The notes: generated from the letters alone by a model not told the origin. DNA of 50,396 bases from Deltaproteobacteria bacterium (GCA_024276905.1 JAJRWF010000028.1:1-50396); one strand, 5' to 3'; shown: positions 37,277-45,604, numbered from the stretch's first letter. Numbers and translations are program-made.

Positions 37277-39187
37277 ATGGCACACCAATCCGAACTGATC
37301 GCTGACGACATCCTCAGCTACCTGAAACAGCAGGAAGAGAAATCGCTGCTGCGCTTCATCACCTGCGGCAGTGTCGATGACGGTAAAAGCACCTTGATCG
37401 GCCGCCTGCTGTGGGATTCGAAGCTGATTTTCGAGGATCAACTGGCAGCACTCGAAGCCGACAGCAAACGCGTCGGCACTCAAGGGGAAGAGATCGATTA
37501 CGCTCTGTTGCTCGACGGCCTGCAGGCCGAGCGTGAGCAGGGGATCACCATCGACGTCGCCTACCGCTTCTTTTCGACCGACAAACGAAAATTTATTGTC
37601 GCCGACACACCGGGTCATGAACAGTACACACGCAATATGGTCACCGGCGCTTCAACCGCCGATGTCGCAGTGATCCTGGTTGACGCCCGCAAGGGGCTGC
37701 TGACCCAGACCCGCCGCCACAGCTACCTGGTTTCACTGGTCGGTATCCGCAAAGTGGTGTTGGCGGTCAACAAGATGGACCTGATCGATTACGACCAGCA
37801 GATCTATAAAGAAATCTGCCGTGACTACCAGAGCTTCGCTGCCGATCTCGGCTTTGAAGAGATCTGCTGCATTCCGCTTTCGGCACTGAAAGGGGACAAC
37901 ATCATCTCTTCGGGCGGCAATACTCCCTGGTACCAGGGCGCCAGTCTGCTGCATCATCTGGAAACGGTCAAACTGCCCGACAACAGCCAGAACAAACCCT
38001 TCCGCATGCGGGTGCAGTGGGTTAACCGCCCCGACCTCGACTTTCGCGGTTTCTGCGGCACCATCGCCAGCGGCAAAGTCCACCCCGGCGACACAATTCT
38101 GGTTGCCTCATCGGGCAAACAGAGCCGTGTTGCACGCATCATCACTATGAATGGCGATCTTGACGAAGCCGTCGCCGGGCAGGCGGTCACCCTGACCCTT
38201 GAGGACGAGATCGACATCAGCCGCGGAGACATGCTTGCGGCCAGCGAATCAAAGCCGGTGGCCAGCGACCGACTGATTGCCAATATCGTCTGGCTGCACG
38301 ACAAGCACCTGCTGCCGGGCCGCAGTTATCTGCTCAAAATGGGCGCAGCGACCACCCCGGTTCAGGTGGCTGAGCTGATCTACAAGGTCAACGTCAACAG
38401 TTTACAAAAAGAGCCGGGCAAGGAACTTGAACTGAATGAAATCGGCCGCTGCCGCCTCAATCTGGGCAGCATCCTGTCCTGCGATCTTTATCGAGAAACC
38501 CGCCTGACCGGCAGCTTTATCCTGATCGACCGCCTGACCAACGCCACCGTCGGTGCGGGCATGGTGGAAGAGGTCTTGCCACCATCAGACAGTATCCCTT
38601 GGCAGGAACTTGAAGTTGACAAGACGGCACTTGCCACGATCAAAGGGCAAAAACCGGCGGTCATCTGGATTACCGGTCGCCGATGTGCCGGAAAAACCAC
38701 CTTGGCCAATCTGGTTCAAAAACGTCTGCACGCATCAGGCAGGCACAGTTGCCTGCTCGACGGCGACAACCTGCGTCGCGGACTGAATTCCGACCTCGAC
38801 TACACAGACCACGGGCAGGTCGAACATATTCGCAGAATCGGCGAAGTCGCAAAACTCACGGCCGAAGCCGGGTTGATCGTCCTGGTGGCCACCACCTCGC
38901 CTTACGCCGTAGAGCGCAGCAGAGCTCGCGAGATCTCGGATGATATCGATTTTTACGAAATTTTTCTCGACAGCCCACGTGAGCTTTGCGTCAATCGCGA
39001 TCAGAGCGGCTATTATCAGAGATTGCAACAACAGCCGGCAGGACAACAGACGCTGGTTGAACTCAACTACGAATCACCGCTCAATGCCGAGTTAACCCTC
39101 GATGGCAGTGCCTCTCCCGAAGTGCTGGCCGAAGAAGTGATCAAGCTGCTGGAAGAGGACAACCCCACGCCAGAGTGGATGATCTAA
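37277..39187 (+). CDS. cysNC: CysN-CysC fusion: sulfate adenylyltransferase GTPase subunit plus APS kinase
   Basis: The N-terminal GTPase (about 1-440) drives the CysD reaction: CGSVDDGKSTLIGRLL, DTPGHEQYTRNM and NKMDLID are intact G-motifs. The C-terminal APS kinase-like domain (about 455-636) has the P-loop GRRCAGKTT at 467-475, where most APS kinases have GLSGSGKST. It keeps LLDGDNLRRGLN, HIRRIGEVAKL and a C-terminal LDSPRELCVNRDQSG. The GK(S/T)T end of the P-loop remains, so activity is possible but the domain is clearly diverged. Because CysH is of the APS-using type, PAPS may be needed only for other sulfations. The start at ATG 37277 lies one base after the cysD stop. Confidence 0.93.
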   Translation: MAHQSELIADDILSYLKQQEEKSLLRFITCGSVDDGKSTLIGRLLWDSKLIFEDQLAALEADSKRVGTQGEEIDYALLLDGLQAEREQGITIDVAYRFFSTDKRKFIVADTPGHEQYTRNMVTGASTADVAVILVDARKGLLTQTRRHSYLVSLVGIRKVVLAVNKMDLIDYDQQIYKEICRDYQSFAADLGFEEICCIPLSALKGDNIISSGGNTPWYQGASLLHHLETVKLPDNSQNKPFRMRVQWVNRPDLDFRGFCGTIASGKVHPGDTILVASSGKQSRVARIITMNGDLDEAVAGQAVTLTLEDEIDISRGDMLAASESKPVASDRLIANIVWLHDKHLLPGRSYLLKMGAATTPVQVAELIYKVNVNSLQKEPGKELELNEIGRCRLNLGSILSCDLYRETRLTGSFILIDRLTNATVGAGMVEEVLPPSDSIPWQELEVDKTALATIKGQKPAVIWITGRRCAGKTTLANLVQKRLHASGRHSCLLDGDNLRRGLNSDLDYTDHGQVEHIRRIGEVAKLTAEAGLIVLVATTSPYAVERSRAREISDDIDFYEIFLDSPRELCVNRDQSGYYQRLQQQPAGQQTLVELNYESPLNAELTLDGSASPEVLAEEVIKLLEEDNPTPEWMI

Positions 39188-39255
39188 CCGGTGGTTGAAA
39201 AACCGTAAAGAGGTATTGCATTGACGCAATGTTCATGGTACTGATACCGACGTTT

Positions 39256-39332
39256 CGGAGCGTAGCGCAGCCTGGTAGCGCGCCTGGTTTGGGACCAGGA
39301 TGTCGGAGGTTCGAATCCTCTCGCTCCGACCA
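39256..39332 (+). tRNA. tRNA-Pro (anticodon TGG)
   Basis: The 77-nt gene folds as a cloverleaf: acceptor arms CGGAGCG and CGCTCCG pair fully, anticodon stem CCTGG with CCAGG encloses TTTGGGA with anticodon TGG, and the T-loop is TTCGAAT. The CCA end is encoded. It lies 68 bp after the cysNC stop. A weak promoter (TTGACG at 39221 region) may lie upstream; a terminator follows. Confidence 0.97.
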
Positions 39333-39340
39333 TAAAACAA

Positions 39341-39372
39341 TAAAGGCACGGCTGATATCAGCCGTGCCTTTA
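39341..39372. terminator. Palindromic bidirectional terminator
   Basis: A perfect 32-base palindrome (16-bp arms, AGGCACGGCTGAT at its core) with flanking A and T follows the tRNA. It can end the tRNA on the plus strand and the cyclic-nucleotide-binding gene on the minus strand. Confidence 0.85.
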
Positions 39373-39415
39373 CATTTTAACCCTGTGACTGCTCGGGATA
39401 GCGGTCCCGTATCAA

Positions 39416-39883
39416 CTAAAAAATTGCGGCCAGTCGCTCAAAGGATTTACGCAAGCGTCTCGAGACCGCAAGAAACATCCCCTTGAGTAATTTCCCACCG
39501 ACCGCCGGATGTTCTTCCAGTAACAACTCAAAGCGTTCAGCACTGAGCCTCAACAACCAGGCATCGGTTAATGCGGTTGCGGTTACGGCCCGCTTATCCT
39601 CCGTGAAAAGGCAGAGTTCACCAACCACTGAACCCTCGCCGTAAATACCGACAATGACGTGCTTGCCCTTGAATTCGGTCTCTTTTTTGACTTCGATCTT
39701 GCCCTCGACGACAAAGGCCGCCCCGTTGCTGACATCCCCTTCATCCCACAGCACGGTTCCCGCGGCAATTTCGCAACACTCCAGATACTGCCCGGCGATC
39801 GATTTTTCAACTTCGTCCAGATACCGGAAAAAGCGAAAATCCAATTTCATTTTTGCACAAAGATCTTCTGCCAGTACGGTCAT
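39416..39883 (-). CDS. Single-domain cyclic-nucleotide-binding protein
   Basis: The 155-residue protein is a cNMP-binding beta-barrel (LWDEGDVSNGAAFVVEGKIEV, then YGEGSVVGELCLFTEDKRAVTATA) with no DNA-binding helix-turn-helix. The phosphate-binding cassette is present as GEL with an Arg about eight residues on (KRAVTA). It ends the Mla operon, 6 bp after mlaC, and may sense a nucleotide and report to lipid transport, but that is inferred from position only. Confidence 0.85.
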   Translation of the reverse strand: MTVLAEDLCAKMKLDFRFFRYLDEVEKSIAGQYLECCEIAAGTVLWDEGDVSNGAAFVVEGKIEVKKETEFKGKHVIVGIYGEGSVVGELCLFTEDKRAVTATALTDAWLLRLSAERFELLLEEHPAVGGKLLKGMFLAVSRRLRKSFERLAAIF

Positions 39884-39889
39884 AATTTC

Positions 39890-40474
39890 TCAACCAACCT
39901 TCTTCATCTGCGCAAGCTTGTCTTCCATCCTTTTGAACAGGCCGGAAAAACCCTCCTTGCGCAGAATTTCACTATAACTTGAACGGTAGCTGCGAACCAG
40001 GCTGACCCCCTCGATCAGAATGTCGTAAATCTGCCAGACACCGCCTTTTTGTATCAACTTGTATTTAACCGGGATCTCGACCCGCTCGGTAATAAACCTG
40101 GTGTCGAGAATCGCCTTCTTCCCCTTGATCCGCTCGCGCAGGTAATCCACCCGTCCGCCGGAATAATCATCGACCCGATTGAGATAGGTTCGCTCTAGAA
40201 TCTGGACATAAAGGGCCATAAACCGAGCCAGCTCTTCCGGGTTGGCTTTCTTCCAGTAAACGCCAAGGGTCCGCTGCGAAAGGGACTTTACTCCCAGAAA
40301 CTTCTGAACCGTCCCACTGATACGTTGTTTCTTGACGGTTGTTTCAAGGTCGCTGTTCAAAACCGAAAAAACACCGTCAATCATCTGTTTGATCTGTTCC
40401 TGCGGGGTCGATACCGCCTGAACCGGCATAACCAAACCAAAAAAAATACAAACCAGCAACATCAGCTGACGCAT
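39890..40474 (-). CDS. mlaC: Phospholipid-binding periplasmic protein MlaC
   Basis: MlaC shuttles phospholipids between the outer-membrane MlaA and the inner-membrane MlaFEDB complex. I start at ATG 40474 because GGGGAG lies 6 bases before it, which gives the signal peptide RQLMLLVCIFFGLVMPVQA and 194 residues; an ATG 6 codons earlier is less good. The family body is visible in the Q-rich N-terminal part and in KYKLIQKGGVWQIYDILIEG near residue 160. It lies between mlaA and the cNMP-binding gene. Confidence 0.9.
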   Translation of the reverse strand: MRQLMLLVCIFFGLVMPVQAVSTPQEQIKQMIDGVFSVLNSDLETTVKKQRISGTVQKFLGVKSLSQRTLGVYWKKANPEELARFMALYVQILERTYLNRVDDYSGGRVDYLRERIKGKKAILDTRFITERVEIPVKYKLIQKGGVWQIYDILIEGVSLVRSYRSSYSEILRKEGFSGLFKRMEDKLAQMKKVG

Positions 40475-40522
40475 AAACCACTCCCCGGTCAATAGACAAC
40501 TCTTTAAGTCGGGATTATACCT

Positions 40523-41305
40523 TTATTGTGCCACTTTTGCCAGTCTATACTGGACATAGGCCGCCCGCATAAACAGATAAGGGTCAAGGGAATCCCGTTT
40601 GATTTTTTCGTAGCTGTCAGCATCGAGAGAGAGATAATTGATCGCAAGCCCCACTCTGACACCTGCATGCTCAAGCAAACTCCAGTCACGATTTAACCAG
40701 GTGAGCGGATCAAGAAAGGTGTCTACGACAAGACCGCTGGCATCCCGCAGGCTTGATGGCCCATAAAATGGCAACACGAGATAGGGGCCGGAGCCAAAAC
40801 GGTAAACACCAAGGGTCTGGCCGAAGTCCTCGTCCTTTTCAGGGATTTTGGCCCACTTGTCCGCCGGATCGAAAAGTCCGCCAATACCGATGGTCGAGTT
40901 GACCAGAAAACGCCCGATTTCACGCCCGGAATCGGCAAATTTGAATTGCAAGGCTGAATTGACGATGCGAACTGGGCCGCTGAGATTGGAAAAAAAATTA
41001 CTGACCGATTTGCGTGCAGGCCGTGGAATCACACGGTAGACCTTGGCCACCGGCTTCAGAAAAAAAAAATAAAGTTTGTCATTAAACCAGAACACACCGC
41101 GGTTCCAGCCCTCAAGAGGGTCAGATATCAACGGGGCATCATCATCTTCAGTAAAATCCTCGGCAAATTCAGCATCAAAATCATCTGCCGCCTCAGTCGC
41201 TGAAACAGCTCCGACAACAGATGACACCTCCGATTGTGCCGACCAGCACAAATCGGCAAACAGGAACCCCGAAAACAGGAGCAACAAAGACACTGTCAAA
41301 CGCAC
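40523..41305 (-). CDS. mlaA: Outer-membrane lipid asymmetry protein MlaA (VacJ)
   Basis: MlaA removes misplaced phospholipids from the outer leaflet. The family core is DPLEGWNRGVFWFNDKLY, VIPRPARKSVSNFFSNL, GRFLVNSTIGIGGLFDPA and the glycine-proline block LPFYGPSSLRD. The N terminus has a signal peptide (LTVSLLLLFSGFLFADLCWSA), but the lipobox before its Cys is poor, and an acidic linker (DFDAEFAEDFTEDDD) follows. So it may be a signal-peptidase I rather than a lipoprotein substrate. It lies 8 bp after mlaD. Confidence 0.92.
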   Translation of the reverse strand: MRLTVSLLLLFSGFLFADLCWSAQSEVSSVVGAVSATEAADDFDAEFAEDFTEDDDAPLISDPLEGWNRGVFWFNDKLYFFFLKPVAKVYRVIPRPARKSVSNFFSNLSGPVRIVNSALQFKFADSGREIGRFLVNSTIGIGGLFDPADKWAKIPEKDEDFGQTLGVYRFGSGPYLVLPFYGPSSLRDASGLVVDTFLDPLTWLNRDWSLLEHAGVRVGLAINYLSLDADSYEKIKRDSLDPYLFMRAAYVQYRLAKVAQ

Positions 41306-41313
41306 GTCATCCT

Positions 41314-41757
41314 CTATTTCTGAAAAATATACTTACTGATAAGTTCTTCAAGACTTATAGCGGATTCCGTTTCGGTAATTTCACCGCCATCAACAATCAG
41401 CTCTTCAAGTCCGCCGGGCGTGATCTTTACGAACCGATCACCAATAATACCCGCGGTCCGGATCGAGGCAATCACATCTTCCTGCAACACAACCCCCTGG
41501 TCAATTCGCATTTCAACCACGGCTTCATAGGTTTCGGGATCGAGAACAATACTGACAACCTTACCAACCTGCACCCCGGAAATTTCAACTTTCGACTCCG
41601 GCTTAAGTCCGGAAACAGACCCGAACCTGGCGCTCACAGTGTAGGTCGGCTTGTCAAACAGTCCGACATCCCCCAGCCGTACTGACATCCAGGCAAAACA
41701 GACAAAGCCGACGACCATAAACAGGCCGACCGCTACTTCAATATTTATACGTTTCAT
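41314..41757 (-). CDS. mlaD: MCE-domain protein MlaD
   Basis: MlaD is anchored by an N-terminal helix (VAVGLFMVVGFVCFAW) and carries one MCE domain (FGSVSGLKPESKVEISGVQVGKV), forming a periplasmic ring through which lipid passes. The 147-residue length fits a single MCE domain. It overlaps mlaF by 4 bases. A short Glu-rich tail is present. Confidence 0.93.
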   Translation of the reverse strand: MKRINIEVAVGLFMVVGFVCFAWMSVRLGDVGLFDKPTYTVSARFGSVSGLKPESKVEISGVQVGKVVSIVLDPETYEAVVEMRIDQGVVLQEDVIASIRTAGIIGDRFVKITPGGLEELIVDGGEITETESAISLEELISKYIFQK

Positions 41758-42554
41758 TGCAGCGCAGCTTCCTCTCTTTCGCTGGAATAGATGAGCCCCA
41801 TGGTTGTTTCGACAAAATCCCGAATCAACGGGTTTTCAGAACGTTGAAACTCTTCCGGGGTCAACTGGCCCTGAATCACCCCTTCAGCCAGCAACGCCAC
41901 ATGATCAGACAGTTTAAAAATCTTCGGGACATCATGACTGACGATCACGGCGGTATAACCCAGCTTGGCCTGGGTGTGATGAAAAAGACGATAAATTTCG
42001 TTACTCTTCAAAACATCAAGTCCGGTGGTCGGTTCGTCAAAAAAAACGATTTTCGGGTCGAGGGCCAGCGCCCGCGCCAAACCAACCCGTTTCTGCATCC
42101 CGCCGGAGAGCTGGGCCGGATACTTGGTAGCGGCACCCGGCAGATCCATCATCTGCAGCAACTCTTCGACACGTACCGCTATCTGCTGCGGCCGTTCCTT
42201 GGTCCGTTCACGCAGCGGCAGCGCCACGTTATCAAAAATTGTCATCGAATCAAAGAGGGCCACATTCTGAAACAAGACCCCAAAATCACGGCGAACAGCT
42301 TTCAACTCACGGGCTGAAGCCTGCGTGATGTCGCGACCGAAAATTTCCACCCGACCGGCGTCTGGTCTCATCAGGCCCAACATGTGCTTGAGGATAACAC
42401 TCTTGCCTTCACCACTGGCGCCGACGATAACGGTAGTGGTTCCCTCACAGACACGCAGATCAACCCCATCGAGCACTCGCTGGCGACCAAAAACTTTCTC
42501 TACCCCGATAAGTTCAATGACTGCAGGACAGTCAATTTTCTTTTCCTGTCGCAT
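41754..42554 (-). CDS. mlaF: Lipid transport ATPase MlaF
   Basis: MlaF powers the inner-membrane MlaFEDB lipid transporter. The 266-residue ATPase has Walker A GASGEGKSV, the signature LSGGMQKR, and Walker B IVFFDEPTTGLD. It follows mlaE by 14 bp and overlaps mlaD. No MlaB-type STAS protein is encoded nearby, so the complex may lack it or use one from elsewhere. Confidence 0.95.
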   Translation of the reverse strand: MRQEKKIDCPAVIELIGVEKVFGRQRVLDGVDLRVCEGTTTVIVGASGEGKSVILKHMLGLMRPDAGRVEIFGRDITQASARELKAVRRDFGVLFQNVALFDSMTIFDNVALPLRERTKERPQQIAVRVEELLQMMDLPGAATKYPAQLSGGMQKRVGLARALALDPKIVFFDEPTTGLDVLKSNEIYRLFHHTQAKLGYTAVIVSHDVPKIFKLSDHVALLAEGVIQGQLTPEEFQRSENPLIRDFVETTMGLIYSSEREEAALQ

Positions 42555-42568
42555 CGTCCGACACCCCT

Positions 42569-43357
42569 CTAGAGCATAATTGCGCTCAGTAGATAGTCCC
42601 AGATCAGCACGGTGACCGAAGCCAGAACCACCGAGCTTGTCGTTGCGCGGCTGACTCCTTCAGCACCAAAGCCGCCACTACGCTCCCAGTGCAGGAAATA
42701 GCCCTTGGCGGTCGAAATCCAGACGATCAACAATCCGAAAACCAGTGATTTGACCAGTCCCATTTCAACATCGACCCAATGAACACTCTGGTACATACCC
42801 TGAAAATACGTGCCGCCGTTGACACCAAGCATCAAACTCCCGACCAGATAACCACCGAAAATGCCGACCACATCAAAGATCGCCGTCAGAAGCGGCATAC
42901 TGATCACTGCGGCAATAAACTTGGGCACTATCAGATAGCGCCAGGGGTCGACCGCCATGCACTCCAGGGCATCGATCTGTTCTGAATTGCGCATGATTCC
43001 GATTTCAGCGGTCATCGCGGAACCGGCGCGACCGATAACCATCAGCGCTGCCGTTACCGGGCCGAGTTCACGGATCAGGCTGAGAGCCACCGCGGAACCG
43101 AGCAGACCTTCGGACCCGAACTTGCGCAGCGTATAATAACCCTGTAACGCCAGGACCATTCCAGTAAATCCCCCGGTAAAAAAAATCACGAAAATCGAGC
43201 GTGCGCCGATAAAATTGAGCTGGCGCACAACTGGAAATATCCGGTAAGGAGGCGTCACCACCCGCCACAGACACTGGCACAGGAACAATCCCATCCGCCC
43301 GGCCTGTTCCAGATAGTAAAGCGTGTAATCCCCGAGTTTTTCGAACAGCAACACCAT
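42569..43357 (-). CDS. mlaE: Lipid transport permease MlaE
   Basis: MlaE is the permease of the complex. The 262-residue protein has the family motif ELGPVTAALMVIGRAGSAMTAE, the EIGIMRNSEQIDALECM coupling loop, and several membrane helices. It is the first of mlaE-F-D-A-C in transcription order, 23 bp after the methyltransferase gene. Confidence 0.94.
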   Translation of the reverse strand: MVLLFEKLGDYTLYYLEQAGRMGLFLCQCLWRVVTPPYRIFPVVRQLNFIGARSIFVIFFTGGFTGMVLALQGYYTLRKFGSEGLLGSAVALSLIRELGPVTAALMVIGRAGSAMTAEIGIMRNSEQIDALECMAVDPWRYLIVPKFIAAVISMPLLTAIFDVVGIFGGYLVGSLMLGVNGGTYFQGMYQSVHWVDVEMGLVKSLVFGLLIVWISTAKGYFLHWERSGGFGAEGVSRATTSSVVLASVTVLIWDYLLSAIML

Positions 43358-43380
43358 AGTAAGGTTTCCGTTAAGCCCGT

Positions 43381-43989
43381 TTATTCGATTTTGCCGGCGA
43401 TCAGTAAAAAGGGTGCTTGCGGCCGATTGGCAACTTCAAGTCGCAAAACCTCAAACTCTCGTTCGTTCAAGTTGGCAAAAAAATGGTCTACGGCCTGTGC
43501 CTCATCACGACCACCCGGATGCCCGGAGTAAACCACAATAGCAATGCGCCCCCCAGGCATCAAAATGTCACATCCCGTCTGTAACGCCACCAAGGTTGAC
43601 TCAGGTTTTGTGATCAGCCCCTTATCCCCTCCGGGCAAGTAACCCAGATTGGCGATGATCGCTCGCGGTGCCAGATCGCACCAGGCATCGAGTTCGGCGT
43701 GACTGGCGGACACCAGACTGACTCCAGACGACGGCAACGGCAGGCCGGGCCCATCCACCAAATGTACGGCAACAGCTTCCTGTTGTAAGCGGTTCGCGCT
43801 CTTCTCGATTGCCTGCGACTGCAAATCAAACGCCAGAACGCTCCCGTTTTCTCCGACCGCCCGGGCCAACATCAGTGTATCATAGCCATTCCCGGCCGTC
43901 AGATCGATGGCAAAGTCCCCGGCGCGTAGCACTTCCCCCAGAAGCTGGTGTCCCCAACCTACCACGCGCGACATGGCCGTAATCATCAT
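43381..43989 (-). CDS. SAM-dependent methyltransferase, MnmM/YtqB-like
   Basis: The 202-residue protein has a class I SAM-binding core (AIDLTAGNGYDTLMLA) and the NLGYLPGGDKGLIT motif of the family that contains Bacillus MnmM, which methylates the wobble uridine of some tRNAs. The family match is good; the exact substrate here is not tested. An internal ATG at 43974 is an alternative start. It lies between a TerB-like gene and mlaE. Confidence 0.82.
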   Translation of the reverse strand: MMITAMSRVVGWGHQLLGEVLRAGDFAIDLTAGNGYDTLMLARAVGENGSVLAFDLQSQAIEKSANRLQQEAVAVHLVDGPGLPLPSSGVSLVSASHAELDAWCDLAPRAIIANLGYLPGGDKGLITKPESTLVALQTGCDILMPGGRIAIVVYSGHPGGRDEAQAVDHFFANLNEREFEVLRLEVANRPQAPFLLIAGKIE

Positions 43990-43992
43990 CTA

Positions 43993-44442
43993 TTATTCTG
44001 CAGACCGGAGTTCGTTTCGAACTTTGACCTTGGCATCCATCAGCAAGCGATGAGGGAGACCGACCAGGTGCCCGAGCTGGCGCAACATCGCCTCTTCGTG
44101 AGCATCAAGACAGCCATCCGCGAACGCCAGTGCCCAGAATGCTTCGATAATTTCCAACTTTTCAGCCTGGCTGAAGTTCCGGTTAATCTGACTGGTAAAC
44201 TGATGCAGATCGGCACTTTGCTCTTGTGTCTCCTCCGCCAACCGCATCAACTCGTCACCTGTTTCGCGATCAAGAGCAAAGCGCTGTTGCAGCAACTGAT
44301 GGATCGCCTGCTTTTCCTCCAAACTGAAATTGCCGTCGGCGCGGGCAATTTCAATCAACAGCACTGCTGCTGCCAGGGGTATCCGGTCCGGAGGAGGCGT
44401 TGATTTTGTCGGGATATGGCGAGAAAAAAAAGTTTTTAGCAT
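43993..44442 (-). CDS. TerB-like protein
   Basis: The 149-residue protein is helical and shows TerB features: PLAAAVLLIEIARADGNFSLEE and a second repeat ALAFADGCLDAHEEAML, each with an acidic metal-binding-like loop. TerB proteins are linked with tellurite resistance and stress systems, but single copies like this have no proven role. It lies ahead of the methyltransferase and mla genes, separated from DUF190 by a hairpin. Confidence 0.8.
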   Translation of the reverse strand: MLKTFFSRHIPTKSTPPPDRIPLAAAVLLIEIARADGNFSLEEKQAIHQLLQQRFALDRETGDELMRLAEETQEQSADLHQFTSQINRNFSQAEKLEIIEAFWALAFADGCLDAHEEAMLRQLGHLVGLPHRLLMDAKVKVRNELRSAE

Positions 44443-44486
44443 GGCAATTCAAAATCTCTCTGATTTGTGTTTCAGGACAATAAACC

Positions 44487-44514
44487 GTCCGCAGGGGACA
44501 CCAACCCCGCAGAC
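44487..44514 (-). terminator. Hairpin after the crcB-DUF190 unit
   Basis: On the minus strand GTCTGCGGGG pairs with CCCCTGCGGAC (one bulge) right at the DUF190 stop and is followed by GGTTTATTG. The T-rich tail is weak, so this is a possible terminator only. Confidence 0.4.
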
Positions 44515-44847
44515 TCAGCCGCGATAACGGATCACGCGAGCTTTTTCCAGAGTAATCATCCCACCCTGCATGATGTCATCAAACTGTGGAATGATCTGCT
44601 GGATCTTCTCTTCTTCTTCAACAACCTCGATGACCACCGGCAATTCGGTCGAAAGCCGCAATAACTGATCGGTGTGCATAACCGAACCAGCCCCAAACCC
44701 CGCAACACCCTTGAGGACAGTTGCACCGGCAAAACCCTGGACTTGCAACATCTCAAGCAGGACCTTGTACAGCGGACGCCCCTTGTGCCGATCTGCTTCA
44801 CTGATGAAAATTCGCATCAAAGTTTTTTCTCCGGCGAATCCAGGCAT
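44515..44847 (-). CDS. DUF190 family protein
   Basis: The 110-residue protein has the DUF190 features LMRIFISEADRHKGRPLY, QGFAGATVLKGVAGFGAGS and a ferredoxin-like alpha-beta pattern resembling PII-type regulators. AAGGAG lies 9 bases before the ATG at 44847; a TTG two codons earlier is worse. It follows crcB by 13 bp and shares its promoter, a pairing seen often, so it may modulate the fluoride channel. Confidence 0.88.
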   Translation of the reverse strand: MPGFAGEKTLMRIFISEADRHKGRPLYKVLLEMLQVQGFAGATVLKGVAGFGAGSVMHTDQLLRLSTELPVVIEVVEEEEKIQQIIPQFDDIMQGGMITLEKARVIRYRG

Positions 44848-44860
44848 AAGCAATCTCTCC

Positions 44861-45232
44861 TTATAGCTGACGGGCCAGGATCATACCGGCAGAAACAGAC
44901 AGTAGACAGAGAACAAGATTTAATGCCACATTAGCTCCTGCCTGCATCAAACTCCCCTCTTCAACCAGCTTCAGCGTTTCATAGGAAAAGGTCGAAAACG
45001 TCGTAAATCCCCCCATAAAACCAACTGTCAATCCGACCCTGAGTCCAGCGGGCAACAAGGTACTACGCAGCCCGAAAGTCATCAAAAACCCCAACAGGAA
45101 TGAGCCACCGACATTAACCACCAGGGTTCCATAGGGCAAGGTACGCCCCAACAAATTGTAGGTCCAGCCCGATACCAGATAGCGAGAGATACACCCCAGA
45201 CCACCGAAAAGGCCAATCAGCAGAATCTGCAT
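44861..45232 (-). CDS. crcB: Fluoride ion channel CrcB (Fluc)
   Basis: Fluc channels let fluoride leave the cell. The 123-residue protein has the typical four-helix layout, with GCISRYLVSGW, TLVVNVGGSFLLG and the ion-path motif GFMGGFTTFSTFSYE. Only one copy is encoded, so it would act as a homodimer. The gene has a near-consensus promoter, and the leader of about 36 bases is too short for the fluoride riboswitch that often precedes it. Confidence 0.94.
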   Translation of the reverse strand: MQILLIGLFGGLGCISRYLVSGWTYNLLGRTLPYGTLVVNVGGSFLLGFLMTFGLRSTLLPAGLRVGLTVGFMGGFTTFSTFSYETLKLVEEGSLMQAGANVALNLVLCLLSVSAGMILARQL

Positions 45233-45274
45233 GATATTTTTCGTCTCCTCCGGCCATACATAACAAAACAGGCC

Positions 45275-45303
45275 ATTATCGGGCGATTTCTCTCCTCTGT
45301 CAA
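45275..45303 (-). promoter_or_regulatory. Sigma-70-type promoter of crcB-DUF190
   Basis: On the minus strand a perfect TTGACA (45303-45298), 17-base spacer and GATAAT (45280-45275) make a strong promoter about 40 bases upstream of crcB. Confidence 0.82.
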
Positions 45304-45366
45304 TTTATCCGTTGTGGTGGAATATTTTCGCGCTCATGACTCTCTCCTGTTGTCTTACTTTCGACC

Positions 45367-45396
45367 TTGCTCCTTACAGTCCATCCGTCCTATACT
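45367..45396 (+). promoter_or_regulatory. Promoter of the 6S-like RNA
   Basis: TTGCTC (45367-45372), an 18-base spacer and TATACT (45391-45396) lie just upstream of the closing stem of the structured RNA, placing the start at about 45402. Confidence 0.6.
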
Positions 45397-45401
45397 GAGC
45401 C

Positions 45402-45604
45402 CGTAACACTGATCGGCTCTCTGCCCTGCAGGTGAGGTCAGAACGTCCACGCGGAATATTTTTCAATCGGGAACTCTTTGAGTCGTCTGGTGAGCCAGCC
45501 CGCCTTGAGCGGGACGCCTGAAGGGTGATCAGGGGAACCCACCTTACTGGTACTCGTAGTGAGGCCCAAGATCCACGGCAGTGGTGGAGAGTTCAGAGTT
45601 ACGC
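45402..45604 (+). ncRNA. ssrS: 6S RNA (RNA polymerase-binding regulatory RNA)
   Basis: 6S RNA mimics an open promoter and holds sigma-70 RNA polymerase in stationary phase. The segment has its own promoter and terminator and no coding frame. The ends pair: CGTAACACTGA (45402-45412) with TCAGAGTTACG (45593-45603), one A-A mismatch, extended by CTCTC (45417-45421) with GAGAG (45587-45591), as in the 6S closing stem. Internal landmarks resemble the family pattern: CGGAATATTTTTC on the 5' side and GAACCCACCTTACT with a second hairpin (CCTTACT/AGTGAGG) on the 3' side. Length of about 200 is right. It is called from memory of the consensus, not from a covariance model. Confidence 0.72.

Noticed and set aside
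45233-45274. Fluoride riboswitch before crcB
   Set aside because: The leader is about 36 bases and lacks the conserved GATGG and CTGATGACTCC-like blocks.
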